Assembly (NCBI GenBank): GCA_038373865.1
Contig: JAXGGA010001160.1
Coordinates: forward strand, 1 to 64,000
DNA: 64,000 nt
Direction: 5' to 3'
DNA from: Uloborus plumipes
Taxonomy: Eukaryota > Arthropoda > Arachnida > Araneae > Uloboridae
A model generated the notes under the pieces. The model did no database searches, was not told the origin of the DNA, and saw nothing but the letters and a program-made list of their open reading frames with translations. Positions within the stretch are counted from its first letter, which is position 1, and every line of letters starts with the position of its first letter. This document shows positions 46,178 to 57,916 of the stretch, one piece after another. Position numbers and translations under genes: made by a program.

Positions 46178-49008
46178 CTTAAGGGTCCCCCTCTTTCCCA
46201 ATAGGCACTCTGTGCACGTGCCCAACCGCCCCGCAATCGTAGGAGCCCCAGTTCCAAATATGGACTGATTAGCTTATACATAAAAAAGAAGTGAATTACT
46301 GAAGAAATGTACTTCAACAGATTGTAAAGATTTCCCAACAATATAAATTATTTAGGATGCGTCGAATTATGGAATGAATTCGATTCATGTCATGCAGATA
46401 CCTTTAAAAAAAACTCCGGAAAAAGGTAACATTTCTTATTTATCTCAGAGAATCTGAAAAGAGTTTATTGACGTCATGTCTTTGGAAAACAGGTTCTAAA
46501 AGAATATAAATTAAGTTAAATTAGCAAAAAGTATTTTTCAGTTAGCGTTTACAGTACGCCGGATCTGTCTCATGTTGAACAGCAAATTTTTATAATTCGA
46601 TACGTAAAAGACCGTATTCCTGTAAATAAAGGTCCCTAAACTTTACAAAGGACTCTAGCTAAAACCTGATTTGAAATAGAAATAAATCTCGCACCTGTCT
46701 TATCTACTTTACTTGTCAATTGTCATAGGGGCTCCTTTATCCAAATGTGTCCAGAGCCCCCAATAAGTTAAAGACGGCCCTAGTCCCAGTTTAGTTATTA
46801 TGCTTTTGGGGAAACAAATGATACAAGCTAAAACACCGATTCATATTTGAAATTCAAGATGGTAAAATTAAGATTTGACTCACCAAAGTATTTTTCAACA
46901 ACAATAATTCGAAGTAACTTACCTAAAAAAGAGAAAAAACATATCATGAGCAACAAAATTGAAACAACATTTAAACAAGAAAAAACACCCTTTTCTTGTG
47001 TGTTTTATTTTATTTTTCGCTAGCAGCAGGTTTTATTCTTGTAAGCGGAATATTTATTCTTCCGTTACTCTATTAAGCCTGGCCGAAAAAAAACATATTA
47101 CTGCCTTTTTTTTCTCAAAACTTAAAAAACAAAAGTAACTACGGATTATATTTAATATCCAATGCATAAGAGAGAAAAATTTGATGCTTCTATTTTATCC
47201 TCTAGAAATATTTTTACGAGTCAACAGGGAGGTTAGGGATATCATAGTTTTCGCCCATAATAATTCTTCAGACAATAACATTCTTTTGATATAGCTCGGT
47301 AAAAGCTATTTCCGCAAGTACTAACAGTCATTTAAGAAAATGCTTAATGAAAAAAGATAACGTATCGTATCGGTAAACTTTTTTTTAACAACTCAAAGAT
47401 AAAAGTTAAAGTTTAGGACAAAAATAAAGTTTAATTTATTAAGAACCTCATGCAGCAAAAAATACAATTGGACTTCATAAATTAAAAAAAAAAAAAAGAT
47501 ATCGATTACTAAAAGTCCGGTATTGATGTCCATTTTGTTGGAAGTAATTTGGAACACGCACAGGTTAATATGTGGATCACTTATTAAATGTGAATGAGTT
47601 TTCCTCTTAGAATTACATCATACCTCTACCAAAAAAAATGAATCAGATGAACTTGGCTAAAAAAGCAAAAAACACGAAAGAAAAAATAGTTACTTACACA
47701 TGTTTTACTTCCCATTAATTACTTTACTTGTTCCAACCATTGAACTAAAAATAACTTTTAAAAAGCAATAACCACCGCACCCTACGTCCTTTGCTATGGC
47801 AACAGTTGCCTAACATAGCTATTTCACTTTCTACAAAAACCAAATAGATTGTGAAAAATGTAACAAGGGTCGGGGGAAAATGGTCATTCGTAGATCATAA
47901 TCATATACTTTCATGTGATTATGATACATTCCTCAGATTACTTGAGGAAAAAATATATTTTTGAGAATAAAGCTCAATTTTAAATGATCGTTCAAAAAAA
48001 TATATACATAAAAAAATTAAAAACATAGAAAAAGTTGTTGTTGAAAATAAAAAAACTCGGGTACCCGAGCACGAGTAGATACATCTACCCGACTGAAAAA
48101 AAAGTTAAGGAAAAAGATTTTTTTTTCTTTTGACACTAGTAGAAAAATATTAAAGAAAAAAAACTCGTAAGAATAAGAGCTAAAAGGGAAAAGGAAATAT
48201 TTAATTATAAGGAACATTGTTTATCAATAAAAATATTCCAAAAAAAAAAGAATATCAAAGTTGCAATATTGTCTTTAAATCAGTCGAATATTCACAATTT
48301 GTTGAATAAGGAATTGTTATGGGAGTCACTGTGACCTCCTTTCGAAGCGCAATTCCTTAAGTTCATAATAAAGTGAAAATCGCCTTTTTGGGACATACGG
48401 TAGCCTTCAGAGGTGCAAAATTTGGGACGAAAGGAGTACAAAATAAGAAAATCTCAACTGCCGGTTATCAATGTGAAGTCGAGCCTCAGTCGCTCCCTCG
48501 ATAACAAAAGAGTTCCACTTCTAGAACTTTCCTTTGGGAATCCTTGTTTCCGAACATGTTCCAAAAAATTGATCTCTGCCATTTTCCCTTCATTAATAAA
48601 CATTCGATCTCCGGTCAGTCCCTTTCATGCCTCGTCCTCATCACTCACGCAGGGAATCTGCTTCCGCAATCCATCAACCCCAACTACCTCCCCCCCCCCC
48701 CGTTCCTTCCTAGACACAATGACGGAAAAATCTACGGGGCTCACATAAAAATGAAGCACGGGTAATAATTCGCGCTTCAACGAGCGTTTAGAAACGTCGA
48801 GTTATGTAAATAAATATCCCGGAATAAAGAGTACATTGATACTTTTTAATCTTTGTTTATTGAGATCCCAAGTCTTCTCCAGTTGTTAACTTTGTTGAGG
48901 AACTGAATGTTTAATCGCGCCACTCATTCAACTTTCTAGTGAACGTTTTAAAAATAAAAATATATATACGAGTAGCCTGTGCGTGTGTGGTGGGGACGTT
49001 AAAAATGT
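46178..49008. other. Unassigned sequence with hairpins
   Basis: A hAT-like end pattern appears at about 46725-46785 (read on -, AGGGCCGTCTTTAAC followed by GGGGCTC). ATCATAATCA...TGATTATGAT forms a stem at 47894-47925. CTCGGGTACCCGAG at 48056-48069 is an exact palindrome. A GC-elevated block lies at about 48400-48790. No gene supported. Confidence 0.4.
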
Positions 49009-49410
49009 CGTGGTCACAAAGTCCTCCAAGTGATACGATACCTCTGGGGGTGCTGGGTCAAGGGTTTGCTCCACCCATGGTTCTGGTTCAAAAATAACAG
49101 AGCGCTCTTCAGGGCCCTATCCCGGTTAAACCACGAGTTGTGGTAGGTATGGGGGCCCTGGAGTGTGTGAAATGTGAAGGTCTAAGATCCATCCTTGTCA
49201 CCGATGGTGACTGGTGCATGTTGAAACATGCTCGTGGTCACAAAATCCTCCACGTTCCCACGCCAAAATCAACATCTTTGGTGGTACTTGACCAAAAGTT
49301 GCTAGGCTCCTGGTTTGGATCAGAAAAGTGCTCTTCAGGGCCTTATCCAACCAGTTGAACCACGTTAAGGACGTCCGAGGGACCCTGGAGTGTCAGAGTT
49401 CGTTTTCATT
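49009..49410. repeat. Diverged tandem duplication, about 224 bp unit
   Basis: CGTGGTCACAAA.TCCTCCA occurs at 49009 and 49233. GCTCTTCAGGGCC, TTAAACCACG / TGAACCACG and CCCTGGAGTGT follow in the same order in both units. It is GC-elevated. The frame at 49140-49358 crosses the unit junction and is not convincing as a gene. The unit is probably an old transposon or satellite fragment. Confidence 0.75.
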
Positions 49411-49659
49411 TACGATCGGCAAACATTAAAGCTCCATTACAACGCGCCTGGTTAGTCACCGGTGGTGCAACCATTTGATGCGAACATGACCTTATAAAAT
49501 TTTTAAAAGTCATGAAAATGAGGTTATGAGACAGGAAAATGTGTGTCTATAGCTGCCTATCTACCCCACTTCTCCCTCGAAACGCTTTAGATAGTGTTAT
49601 TCGAAAAACATTCTCTAATTCTAAAGTAATTATTCGGCATGGCACACCAAACCCAGGTT
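49411..49659. other. Unassigned sequence
   Basis: No gene or repeat recognised. Confidence 0.5.
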
Positions 49660-49800
49660 GAATGAAAATTCCCGTAACTCGTAAGGTACGTCTATTACTG
49701 AAAAAATGATATTATTTAAATATTTTCCTAGAAATCATCAAACTTTAACTGCATTTTATACAAGTTGAGTACATGCTTTTCATAAAATTCATGCAACACA
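49660..49800 (+). repeat. Dispersed repeat, copy 2 (paired with 20630)
   Basis: Same order of landmarks as 20630-20800: CCGTAAC, TTATTTAAATATTTTC, AGAAATC, AACTGCAT and CATGCTTTTCATAAAATTC. The class is unknown. Confidence 0.55.
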
Positions 49801-50732
49801 ACAAGGATCTAACATATTTAGAGTCTTAGCAGACTATTTTGGGTACCAACTGCAGCTTTTTATTAAAACGAATTGCCCAGCATATACTCGTATATGCATT
49901 TAATACACTTTCATACCCTTTTTATTATTTTTGATCTCTCCATGCTCTGCCAGCTCGTCTTTCCCCAACCTTTCACGAACTGTCTTTTCTGTCCCAGCGT
50001 CAAACTTAATTACGCGCCGCACACACTCCGGCGATATTAATTCACCCGCTGCAGCCCGTTATTTGACAGAGCACGCCTAAAACGCGGGAAGCAAGATTCA
50101 ATTTGCGGTTTGGGGCACGCGAGGATATTAATTGCGAATTAGGGGCTCCGATTAGAGCGGCCATCAACGACAGATTCGACGTCCCCTTTGGAAACAGGGG
50201 AAAGATACGAATAAGCAGACACCCTGTTAATTAATTAACGAGGAGATCGATAATGTGCCACGCTTCTAAGATAGTAAGGGGCAGAAAAAATGCCTCATCG
50301 ACATGAAATTAAGATTGTTCGACATAAAGCGAATATGATGTAGAAGGAATTAGGCCCGAGGAAACAAGGATACAAAAAATTATCTCTTCCTCCAAAAGTA
50401 GTTGTTATATTTGAAGACTTTGCTACTGATCATTCATTCCGATGGTTATTTCGACTTCGTTTACATTTTTTAGAGCTTTCAGAGTGCTAGGCTATGACAT
50501 AAAATTACAACATTTACTCGTCAAATATTTCCTCATTTCCTCTTTATATCAGTACAAAATCAGTTTAAAAAATTCATTATTCGCACACTCTCAAACAACG
50601 CCCTATTTTGAAATTATTTTACCCCCAGTACACCAGGTAAGTCAGTTTGCTTTCGAATGAATTTACTATTCATTAGCTTGAAGATAGTTTACGCTATTAC
50701 TGGTGGAAGATTCCAGAATAGGGAAAATCATG
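49801..50732. other. Unassigned sequence with a candidate regulatory block
   Basis: At about 49990-50270 the sequence is GC-elevated and complex with repeated homeodomain-type cores (ATTAAT, TTAATTAATTAA, GATTAG), and no frame runs through it. The composition contrasts with the AT-rich flanks. This is suggestive of a conserved enhancer but cannot be shown here. Confidence 0.4.
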
Positions 50733-51116
50733 CACTGTTAAAAATTTTCCTGAAATGTTACGGTAAAAGTTACTGGCATCCATGTTGCCAGTAACTTTTA
50801 CCGTAAAATATTTTTTTACTGTAAAATTTTACGGAAGAGAAAACGAGAATTAAAAAGCGCGAGATACAAACGACAAGGATCGAACCCGGGACCCAATTTT
50901 TTCACACTGCTTTACTATCCACGGTACCAGATGAGACACATCAGGAGAGCGGAAATAGGGTGTCATCTGCATCTCACAGTAAGTCACGTGGTGATCAATT
51001 GGCGCTGCAATCGCATTTTTTTTATCGGTACAATTTACTGTAAAAATTTTCTGTACTGTAAATGCTACATTTTACAGTAACATTTACCATAAAAGCTTCC
51101 TGAATTTTTAACAGTG
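50733..51116 (-). mobile_element. TIR-flanked element with embedded tRNA-like pol III module (copy B)
   Basis: Inverted copy of 16140-16522, with the same CACTGTTAAAAATT ends and the same long hairpin (near 50758-50808). The B box is on the minus strand (complement at 50877-50886). The A-box region differs (GTACCGTGGATAG in place of ATAAAGTGGATAG). TG stands on both sides of this copy. A SINE begins at its right edge. Confidence 0.8.
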
Positions 51117-51397
51117 TGGTTGTTGTTGTCTTGTGCCAGCTAGGGTCTCAGTTTGGGATGCACTGCTTCCCTTTTCCAACTGCACCGTCATTTGGTGCGA
51201 AGTTCGACTTCCACAGAACATCCATGCCACAAGGACACTTTTATTGGGTAGGCAACAATTCCCAGCACAGCAACACATTAGCAGAGGAAGGGACGAAGAC
51301 AGGAGAGAGAAAGTTCATCCATGCCCGAGCCGAGAATTGAACCCGAAAGCTCCATCAGTGTCAGACTTCTCTGACCACTAGACAAGATGGCCGGCTG
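51117..51397 (-). mobile_element. tRNA-derived SINE with (CAA)n tail
   Basis: Read on the minus strand, GGCCATCTTGTC is followed by the A box GTCTAGTGGTCAG (complement 51371-51383). About 30 bases further is the B box GGGTTCAATTC (complement 51333-51343). The body ends in CAAGACAACAACAACCA at 51117-51133, a microsatellite-type 3' tail. Open frames on the opposite strand are incidental. Insertion exactly at the edge of copy B suggests either target preference or that B's end supplied the site. Confidence 0.8.
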
Positions 51398-51851
51398 AAA
51401 ATCATGGTAATGGTGACAATTCCGTGCTCCTGATTTTCCTGTTACGATTTGAAAACAGATGAGCCTATCCATTCAGAAGCCACACGATAAGTTCGCCAGA
51501 GTTACTTCGTTGATCGACTATTCTGGGACCGTTTTGAGTCATAAAAATTACCTTGGTATAGCTTACTTATCTGATCTTCTCGAATTAGAATAAAGAGGGA
51601 AATTTTCATCAACAAAATACCTGGTTTAATAAAAGAAAAACAAGAATCAGCATTTATTTAAGTATGTTTTCCACTGTAACGAAACTTGTTGCCGGCAAAG
51701 ATTGAAAGTTATGCTAAACGTTTGCTACGAGGGTGGAGTAGGAGAAACTCCAAATAGTTTTTGGAGCATGAAAGATGCCGACTGAAGAGAAGAAAATGCG
51801 TCTACAATGTCTCCTAATCTGCTGGGAATTTGGAGAAGATAAAGAACTTTA
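51398..51851. other. Unassigned sequence
   Basis: No gene or repeat recognised before the hAT target duplication at 51852. Confidence 0.5.
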
Positions 51852-52306
51852 GTTCCGGTCAGGGGTGCCCACAGGGGGGGATTATGGCGCAAGTTGCGCC
51901 ATCAAAATTTTTGGGGGGGATTTTTTTAACTTATTTATTTATTTATTTAAATTATTTATTAATTTATTTTTTCAATTTAAATTATTTATTAACTTTGTTT
52001 TCATTTTTTTATTCACGGCTTTTTTTTTTTGTGCAAAGTTAATATCGAAAAATATTAACTTCTCATAGAACGATTTGTATCTGAATTGTTGCTGAGTAAT
52101 TAGAATAAGACTGCTAAGCGGGGGGGGGAGACGCTATCAATTCAACTTCAGCATTACCACTGACACCGTAACAAATCTGGGCTCAAATGCATAATAGGAA
52201 CTTCCAGCCTAAACATTATTTATTAGTGGCGCCTGGAACTCGTTATTTGCGCGAGTGTTTTAGCTGCTGTATTTCACCCTAATAGATAAATAACATCAAC
52301 AAAATG

Positions 52307-52307
<1 letters not shown>

Positions 52308-52337
<30 letters not shown>
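52308..52337. repeat. (AT)n microsatellite
   Basis: About 28 bases of uninterrupted AT repeat lie inside the hAT element. Confidence 0.9.
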
Positions 52338-52636
52338 CCGTTTTACAACTACAAAATTATGCAGTTTTTCTGCTCCGAAGTCATTAGCTACGGGAATTCC
52401 AACGTTTGATATTATTATTTTTATTACTTTTTTTATTCTTTTTACACTTCAGTTCAGTTTAATCTTAACACTAGATAATAAAGATTTCTCAATGCGGAGT
52501 GTCACAGTTTCTGCCTACCGTAATGTTGCCACTTTAATGTGAGATGCGCTGTTATCGACTATTTTGTAGCAGTTTGTCGCGTTCATAGTAAATGGCGGTT
52601 CAAGTTTTGTGAAATTTTAAAAGAAATCCTTCGAAG

Positions 52637-52897
52637 ATGCCTAGAGCTCTTAAAACTTCGTTCAAATATAAATGTTTAAAAGTACTTTGCAACACTGCAC
52701 AGACAAGACGAATGGACTGAACATTGTCGCAAAAAGCATGCATATAAATTTAGAAATAATATTAATATCAAGTACAAAGTTGTAGCTGTTAAGAAAGGCA
52801 GTAGTACTTGGGATAAAGCGACTAGTAACACGGGTGCAGGCTCCATTGTTTCAACGGTGACAATGACAAATGTACAAAATGCTCCATCAACTTCAAG
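52637..52897 (+). pseudogene. First exon remnant of a hAT-borne zinc-finger protein
   Basis: A start in good context (GAAGATGCC, ATG at 52637) opens MPRALKTSFKYKC and then shifts frame. From about 52690 the continuing frame reads YFATLHRQDEWTEHCRKKHA, then basic residues and an S/T-rich tail. It ends at AG/GTAAGA (52896-52903), a good splice donor. The C, H, C and H residues suggest a BED- or C2H2-type DNA-binding finger, as expected at the N-terminus of a hAT transposase. One frameshift is visible and no downstream exons were recognised. Identity is inferred from position inside the element. Confidence 0.5.
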
Positions 52898-53372
52898 GTA
52901 AGATTTATATTAAACGTTCCTTGTAACAGTATTTTAAAACTATCTTACTTTGTTAATTATTTGATTTCAAAAAGGTACACTTTATATGTATATAAAAATA
53001 TATAACCACCAAACACCTGGTTTATTAGTATTAATGACGGTTCATAGTTTTAAGTGGCTTTCTGGGCATGGCTTGCATCTTAAAAATCTTGAACTGTTTT
53101 TATGCATGCGTTGAAATAGGGAATGCATTGGTTCCATGATAGCTATTGCACGTGCATAGGCGTAGCGTGACCAAAAGTTTTGGGGGGGCACAGGTCAAAA
53201 ATTTCAGAAGTGCTGGTGGAGCTTTTAACCCCCCTCCCCTCCCCCTAGATTTTTCACTTAGATTTTTCGTAACAGAAATATTCGGTCTTACTATTCCGAT
53301 GAATTGTACATCCAATTTCTTCTTTTTCCCCCTCAGGTGCTAGTTTCTAGCAGGGTCAGATTTAGATTAAAC

Positions 53373-53530
53373 CAGGTCCGTCATGGGGGGAGGGGGGCTG
53401 TCAGGGGGTTGATATATCAATGTATTTACATACAAGTAGGCGTGATTTTTGTTGTTTTCCGATGAAATTACGTTATTTTTGCACCCTTTGACACCCCCCC
53501 CCCCCCTGAGAAAACAGAATGGCAGGCCTG
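53373..53530. mobile_element. hAT MITE of the four-copy family (copy 3), nested in the hAT element
   Basis: It begins CAGGTCCGTCAT and ends GGCAGGCCTG. The flanking octamers GATTAAAC and GAGTTAAC match at 6 of 8 bases. The interior ATCAATGTATTTACAT and C-run match the other copies. It inserted into the larger hAT element after that element arrived. Confidence 0.75.
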
Positions 53531-55263
53531 GAGTTAACGGAGCGCTGAGCAATTACAAGTATACTGCCCTTAGCCCCGACTATATTTTCGGCAACAGAAT
53601 AGGACTCTTTTCATTTTGTGTGTATTTTTCTCTGATTAAGTCCACTGTGTTTTTTTTTTTTTTTTCGTTCATTAATGCTCTTGCTGTAATTTCTTGTTCT
53701 TCTATGGGTTGACCTTGTAGTGGCATGGATATTAGAAAAGCGATGCAATGACCTTTTCTAAGTAGGGTGTAGACTGTTGTTTATCCTTAATTTGGGCGGG
53801 GGGGGGGCTTGGGAATTTTTTTGAAAAGTAGGCTTAAAATTCTGCATTTTGAGGCCTTATATGAAGTAGTTGAGATTAAAAATATGTGAGAAAAAACGAG
53901 GCAAACAAAAACGTTTTAAAAATTTTATACTCGATCGAAATGAAAAGGCTTGTGCTTCCACAAATCGCTGACATAGGCATTAATCAACAAGGAATAAGAG
54001 CGAGAGAAAAGAGGAAGGGGATTACAAATATTAAATCTGAGAAATTGCTGAAATGTTGCATATTTAACTAATTTATTTACAGGGGTAAAACTTGCAATAG
54101 CAATTAAGAACACTGCCTTTGACCCTCGTAACCCAACTTGATATCTAATATAGGAAGCAATGGATCACTCTTTGCAAAAAAAAAAAAAAAAAAAGAGTAT
54201 AAAGGTAAGCAAAAAATAGTCATTTAAAACGCGCACTCTTTAAAATTATGAAAACACAACTGTAGCAAAAAATAGCAAACAACGAAATAAATGAAAATTA
54301 TATTAATAAAAAAGGGAACACAAGGAAAAAGAGGGGAAAAAAGAACCAAAATTAAAACAAATAAAAATGGTTAAACCAAATATCTTTGCTCAATCAGGAA
54401 TAAGGTATATCACAATGACAAAGGTTGAAAGAATTCAAAGGTAAGTTAAAAAAAAAAAAAAAAGAAGAGGCAAAGAGGCATTATTTTCATTTGCTAAGTG
54501 TAAGTTATATCATTGATTTAATTTCTTGTTGCTATTGGGAATTACTAATCATTTTCATAGCTATTTTTATTATATTTATCCCACCCGAATTTATTATCTG
54601 ATTTTATTAATTTATGCCTCATTATAAACTCCCAAATGAGAAAATTTTCGTGGAAATTTACGACTTCACGCTTTTGGCTGGTTAACACATATAAATATTA
54701 CAATGGTATTTATCTACCTTTTTATGCGTCATATTTTTAAACATTTGAATTGTCTTTCAATGTTTGATTTTACTATCAAAGATTGAGTTGAAATGATTGT
54801 TTTATTTATATGACACTCATTAATCTACGAAAATGTTTGTTTGTACTATAATAGTTATTTTCATTTGCATAGCACAAGCAAGTTTATTTAGTTAATTTAT
54901 TGCTGTTTATTGTAAATATTTTTAACTAATCTTATCCCTTCAGATTCTGTTTATTTCACCCAGCCCTATTTAAACAAATAGTGCGTAAAAATCATGTGAT
55001 TAGAAGTATTGCATTCAGTTTATACCTTCCGTGTCTATTTTTAAGTCATAATAAAATGATAACTTTCAGTGACGTAGCGCAGAATTTTTTTAATTAAATA
55101 ATAAAAATTGTAATAAAAAATAAATAAATAAATAATATTTAAAAAATAAATAAATAGAGAGCGCTAAAAATAAAAAATAAATAAGTAAAAGAGGGTTGGC
55201 AAAATTTTTGGGGGGGAATTTGCGCCATTGAGCTTGGGGGGGATGGGCACCCCTGGTTCCGGT

Positions 55264-55591
55264 ACTGTCCGTGCTTATATTCTGCTGAAAATGTTGTCTG
55301 AGACTTTTATAAAAAAATAATTAAGAGAAATGTGCCTATGTGAAAGGTTTACTTTCTCAAAATGAGTGAGTAAGTTTCCTGTACAGCTAATGCTCTGGCT
55401 CTCGCAAGAAATTCCACTTTTACAATGTCTAGTTGTATGGTTGGTATTTGTTTTATGGAATGATCCAAATCTCTGAAGGAGTAAAGCTACACTGTAGGTT
55501 TTAATTTCGCTTATAATAAATGATTTGCGTTTGTTAAAACATTCATTGAAAAATAAAGTAAATAAACAAATCAAGCATTTTCAGTGAAAGT
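55264..55591. other. Unassigned sequence with a 99-residue minus-strand frame
   Basis: The frame 55275-55574 on - is long for this AT-rich DNA and holds several His and Cys residues, but I recognise no domain and there is no supporting structure. Confidence 0.35.
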
Positions 55592-55599
55592 TGAGGCAA

Positions 55600-55852
55600 C
55601 AGTGGCACACCCACGGGGGGAGCTCAAGCTCCCAGAAGAGTGAAGATGAACACCCTTTATAAAACCAAACAGCTTAAAATTGCGATTTTTGGATTGACTT
55701 TTGGAAATTTGTCGAGAGATAGCCCCATAACTTCTTCCTTAATTTCACCCAAAATAACATCGTCTTTTTTTTCTCTGGGACTTCAAACTCGAAAACTGTA
55801 CGAAGGAGGACCACTTTACCCCTCCCAGGAAGCAGTTTTGGATGCGCCACTG
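55600..55852. mobile_element. hAT-like MITE with 7/8 target duplication
   Basis: TGAGGCAA (55592-55599) and TAAGGCAA (55853-55860) flank 253 bp. The ends are CAGTGGCACACCCA and, from the right, CAGTGGCGCATCCA. G-rich and C-rich tracts sit just inside the ends. The open frame 55640-55855 runs through it and is probably incidental. Confidence 0.85.
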
Positions 55853-55860
55853 TAAGGCAA

Positions 55861-56781
55861 AACCTGATTATCTATCTCTACATTTCAGTTTTAAAAGAAA
55901 CTAAAACTAATTGAAATGATTTTTTTTAAAGGATATGGCATTTGAACATGTTACATTTGTCTGAATTAATATTATTAGGTTTAATTTAACCTCATAATTC
56001 ATTAGGCAATCTTTTTTAAAGGCTATCATCTAACGTTTAGATTGTCTACGTCAAGAATGCTAAAAATCTTCATTCAATATTCGTATATATTTCAAAGTAT
56101 TGCGCATTTCAGCATGGTAATTTTATTTTGAAAGGGAGAAAAATATGCAGTCCGTTTTTCCATTCATGTTTATTTAAGAAAAGTAATTTTTTTCAGATTC
56201 TGAAATCCGATATCATAACATCAATTCTAAGAGATGAAGCATTGTAAAATGTTTTCGTTTAAAGAAAGCAAACTATAGAAACCATAGCATCATTTATTTT
56301 CAGTATTTTCCATCCTAGGCCCTCGACTTTGTGAAGAAATATCGTGAGTGGAAGATGGAATTTTGCAAATGATTGATTTTTAAGAGATTAAATTCCGAGG
56401 ATTCGTTAGAACAGTGATGTTCCGAAGTTGCTCAACTCAAAAATATTCATTCGATCATTTTTAAAATGGTACGCTTCACTAACTTCTCCCCCCCCCCTCC
56501 CTTTTTTGAGCAATGACGAATTGCTATTTATTTTCATTTTCTACCGTATTTGCTGTGCTGGTTCCGTTTTCAGATTCGACTCGGAGCCTGTAACCGGGTG
56601 GATGGATGGTGGTCCACCGCCCCCTACTGCAGGTGGTACAGGCCCTCGGTCTCCATCCCCCCTCCCCCGGTGTTGTCGCCCATTGTCCTGTACACAAACA
56701 CACACACACACATATCGCAGTTCGTGATTGCAAAAATGTTCCCTGGCTGTCCCAGTCCTATCGTCTAACACTTGAAAATAA
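55861..56781. other. Unassigned sequence with a GC-rich stretch
   Basis: About 56570-56700 is GC-rich, with a C-run before it (56488-56500) and a (CA)n tract after it (56696-56714). Overlapping frames on both strands reflect composition, not a gene. Confidence 0.45.
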
Positions 56782-56957
56782 TAGTCGACGCTCGTTATAA
56801 CGACCACACGTTATAAAGACCATCCTAATATAATGACCGGTGAGAAAACCCCCAACTGTATCCCAATATACTCTATATTCTACCTCTTATAGTGACCACT
56901 CGTTATAAAGACCGTTTACTGTAGGACGAAGACGGTCCTTATATCGAGCGTCGACTG
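56782..56957. mobile_element. pogo-like MITE
   Basis: The left end reads GTCGACGCTCGTTATAACGACC; read from the right it is CAGTCGACGCTCGATATAAG. TA follows at 56958-56959. Internal CGTTATAAAGACC words occur three times. The first two bases of the left end are altered. Non-coding. Confidence 0.7.
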
Positions 56958-56959
56958 TA

Positions 56960-57739
56960 TTAACACCTATTAACACTACAGAAATATCGCGATTAATATC
57001 TGAAAATAGAATAATGCAACTATATTTTTTTAAGAAATAAAGTCTAGTTGCGTGTTTCAGAAACTTAATATTGTCATATAAGTGCTTCCCGAAGTTTTTT
57101 TCAAGCAGTCTCATGTTAAAAATTCAAAGCGTTTTTTGCATGAAGTTTAACGTAATGAGAGTGAATATGGCGAAATTGCCGAGAGCGGTGTTGAAACGGC
57201 CACTTTATTTAGTTTCAGAGCCACATTTGTGATGAAAGTATGTATCTTGGTCGTTCCAAAAGCAGTCCTCTTTTAAGTGATTTTATTAATGTTAATTAGT
57301 TTAATTATGAAACATATTTTTATGATGTCCATGATTTGTGTCTGAATTTATATGTTGTTTCGCAACTAATTATGCTTCAATTATTTTGTAAATATTACGC
57401 AAATAAGTGAAAATAAACAGTCCCCTGGCGACACTCCACGCCTAGAAATATTGGAGATGACTTATCCCTCATTATGATGTATCAGAAATTACAAATTTAA
57501 ATTGGCCTTCATTTGAACTATAGTAAGAGATTAATTTCCTGAGTAATAAATAGTATTATAATTATACGAACATTTCAAAAAACCATGCATGGACAGATTC
57601 TGTAAGGAAGATTATGAATTTACGGAAAATTGGCCAGAAATGAATTTTAATTGCAAAATAACGTTGGTAATGCGCAATGTGGGATAAGATTCTACTTATA
57701 AACCTAAAAATCGCCATTTTTTAGCTTACGTTAGTCTGT
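56960..57739. other. Unassigned AT-rich sequence
   Basis: No gene or repeat recognised. Confidence 0.5.
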
Positions 57740-57747
57740 CCCTAAAA

Positions 57748-57908
57748 TAAGCCATCATTTCGAACTTTTTTGGGGAGGGGGTGGAAGTGTGTATTCAATG
57801 TAATTATACCAAAAAACAGTTAAAACCACGACAACACATATAAATACATTGATTTCCCAAAGTCAGGGGAGGCCACTTGACCCCCCTCCCACCCAAATGA
57901 CTCGCTTG
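57748..57908. mobile_element. hAT MITE of the four-copy family (copy 4)
   Basis: CCCTAAAA (57740-57747) and CCCTAAGG (57909-57916) match at 6 of 8 bases. GCCATCATTTCG and, from the right, CAAGCGAGTCATTT are worn versions of the family ends. The interior ATAAATACATTGATTTCCCAAAG is shared with the copy at 6780 and is in the same orientation. Confidence 0.75.
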
Positions 57909-57916
57909 CCCTAAGG

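Larger units (their letters stand above)
51860..55255 (+). mobile_element. 3.4 kb hAT transposon with perfect 8 bp target duplication
   Basis: GTTCCGGT stands at 51852-51859 and 55256-55263. The ends are CAGGGGTGCCCA in exact inverse, followed on both sides by G-runs, ATGGCGCAA words and AAAATTTTTGGGGGG. TTTA/AATA simple repeats lie inside each end. A degenerate zinc-finger exon (52637-52897) with a splice-donor-like AG/GTAAGA remains, but no hAT catalytic or dimerisation domain is readable downstream. The interior is AT-rich with poly-A runs (54177, 54449) and holds a nested MITE. It is a non-autonomous, internally replaced or decayed copy. Confidence 0.93.

Noticed and set aside
55275..55574. 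99-residue minus-strand frame as a small Cys/His-rich protein
   Set aside because: The Cys and His spacing fits no finger pattern and there is no supporting start context or splice structure.
56428..56807. Five overlapping frames on both strands
   Set aside because: Produced by a GC-rich, CA-repeat-bearing stretch with few stop codons; no domain seen.
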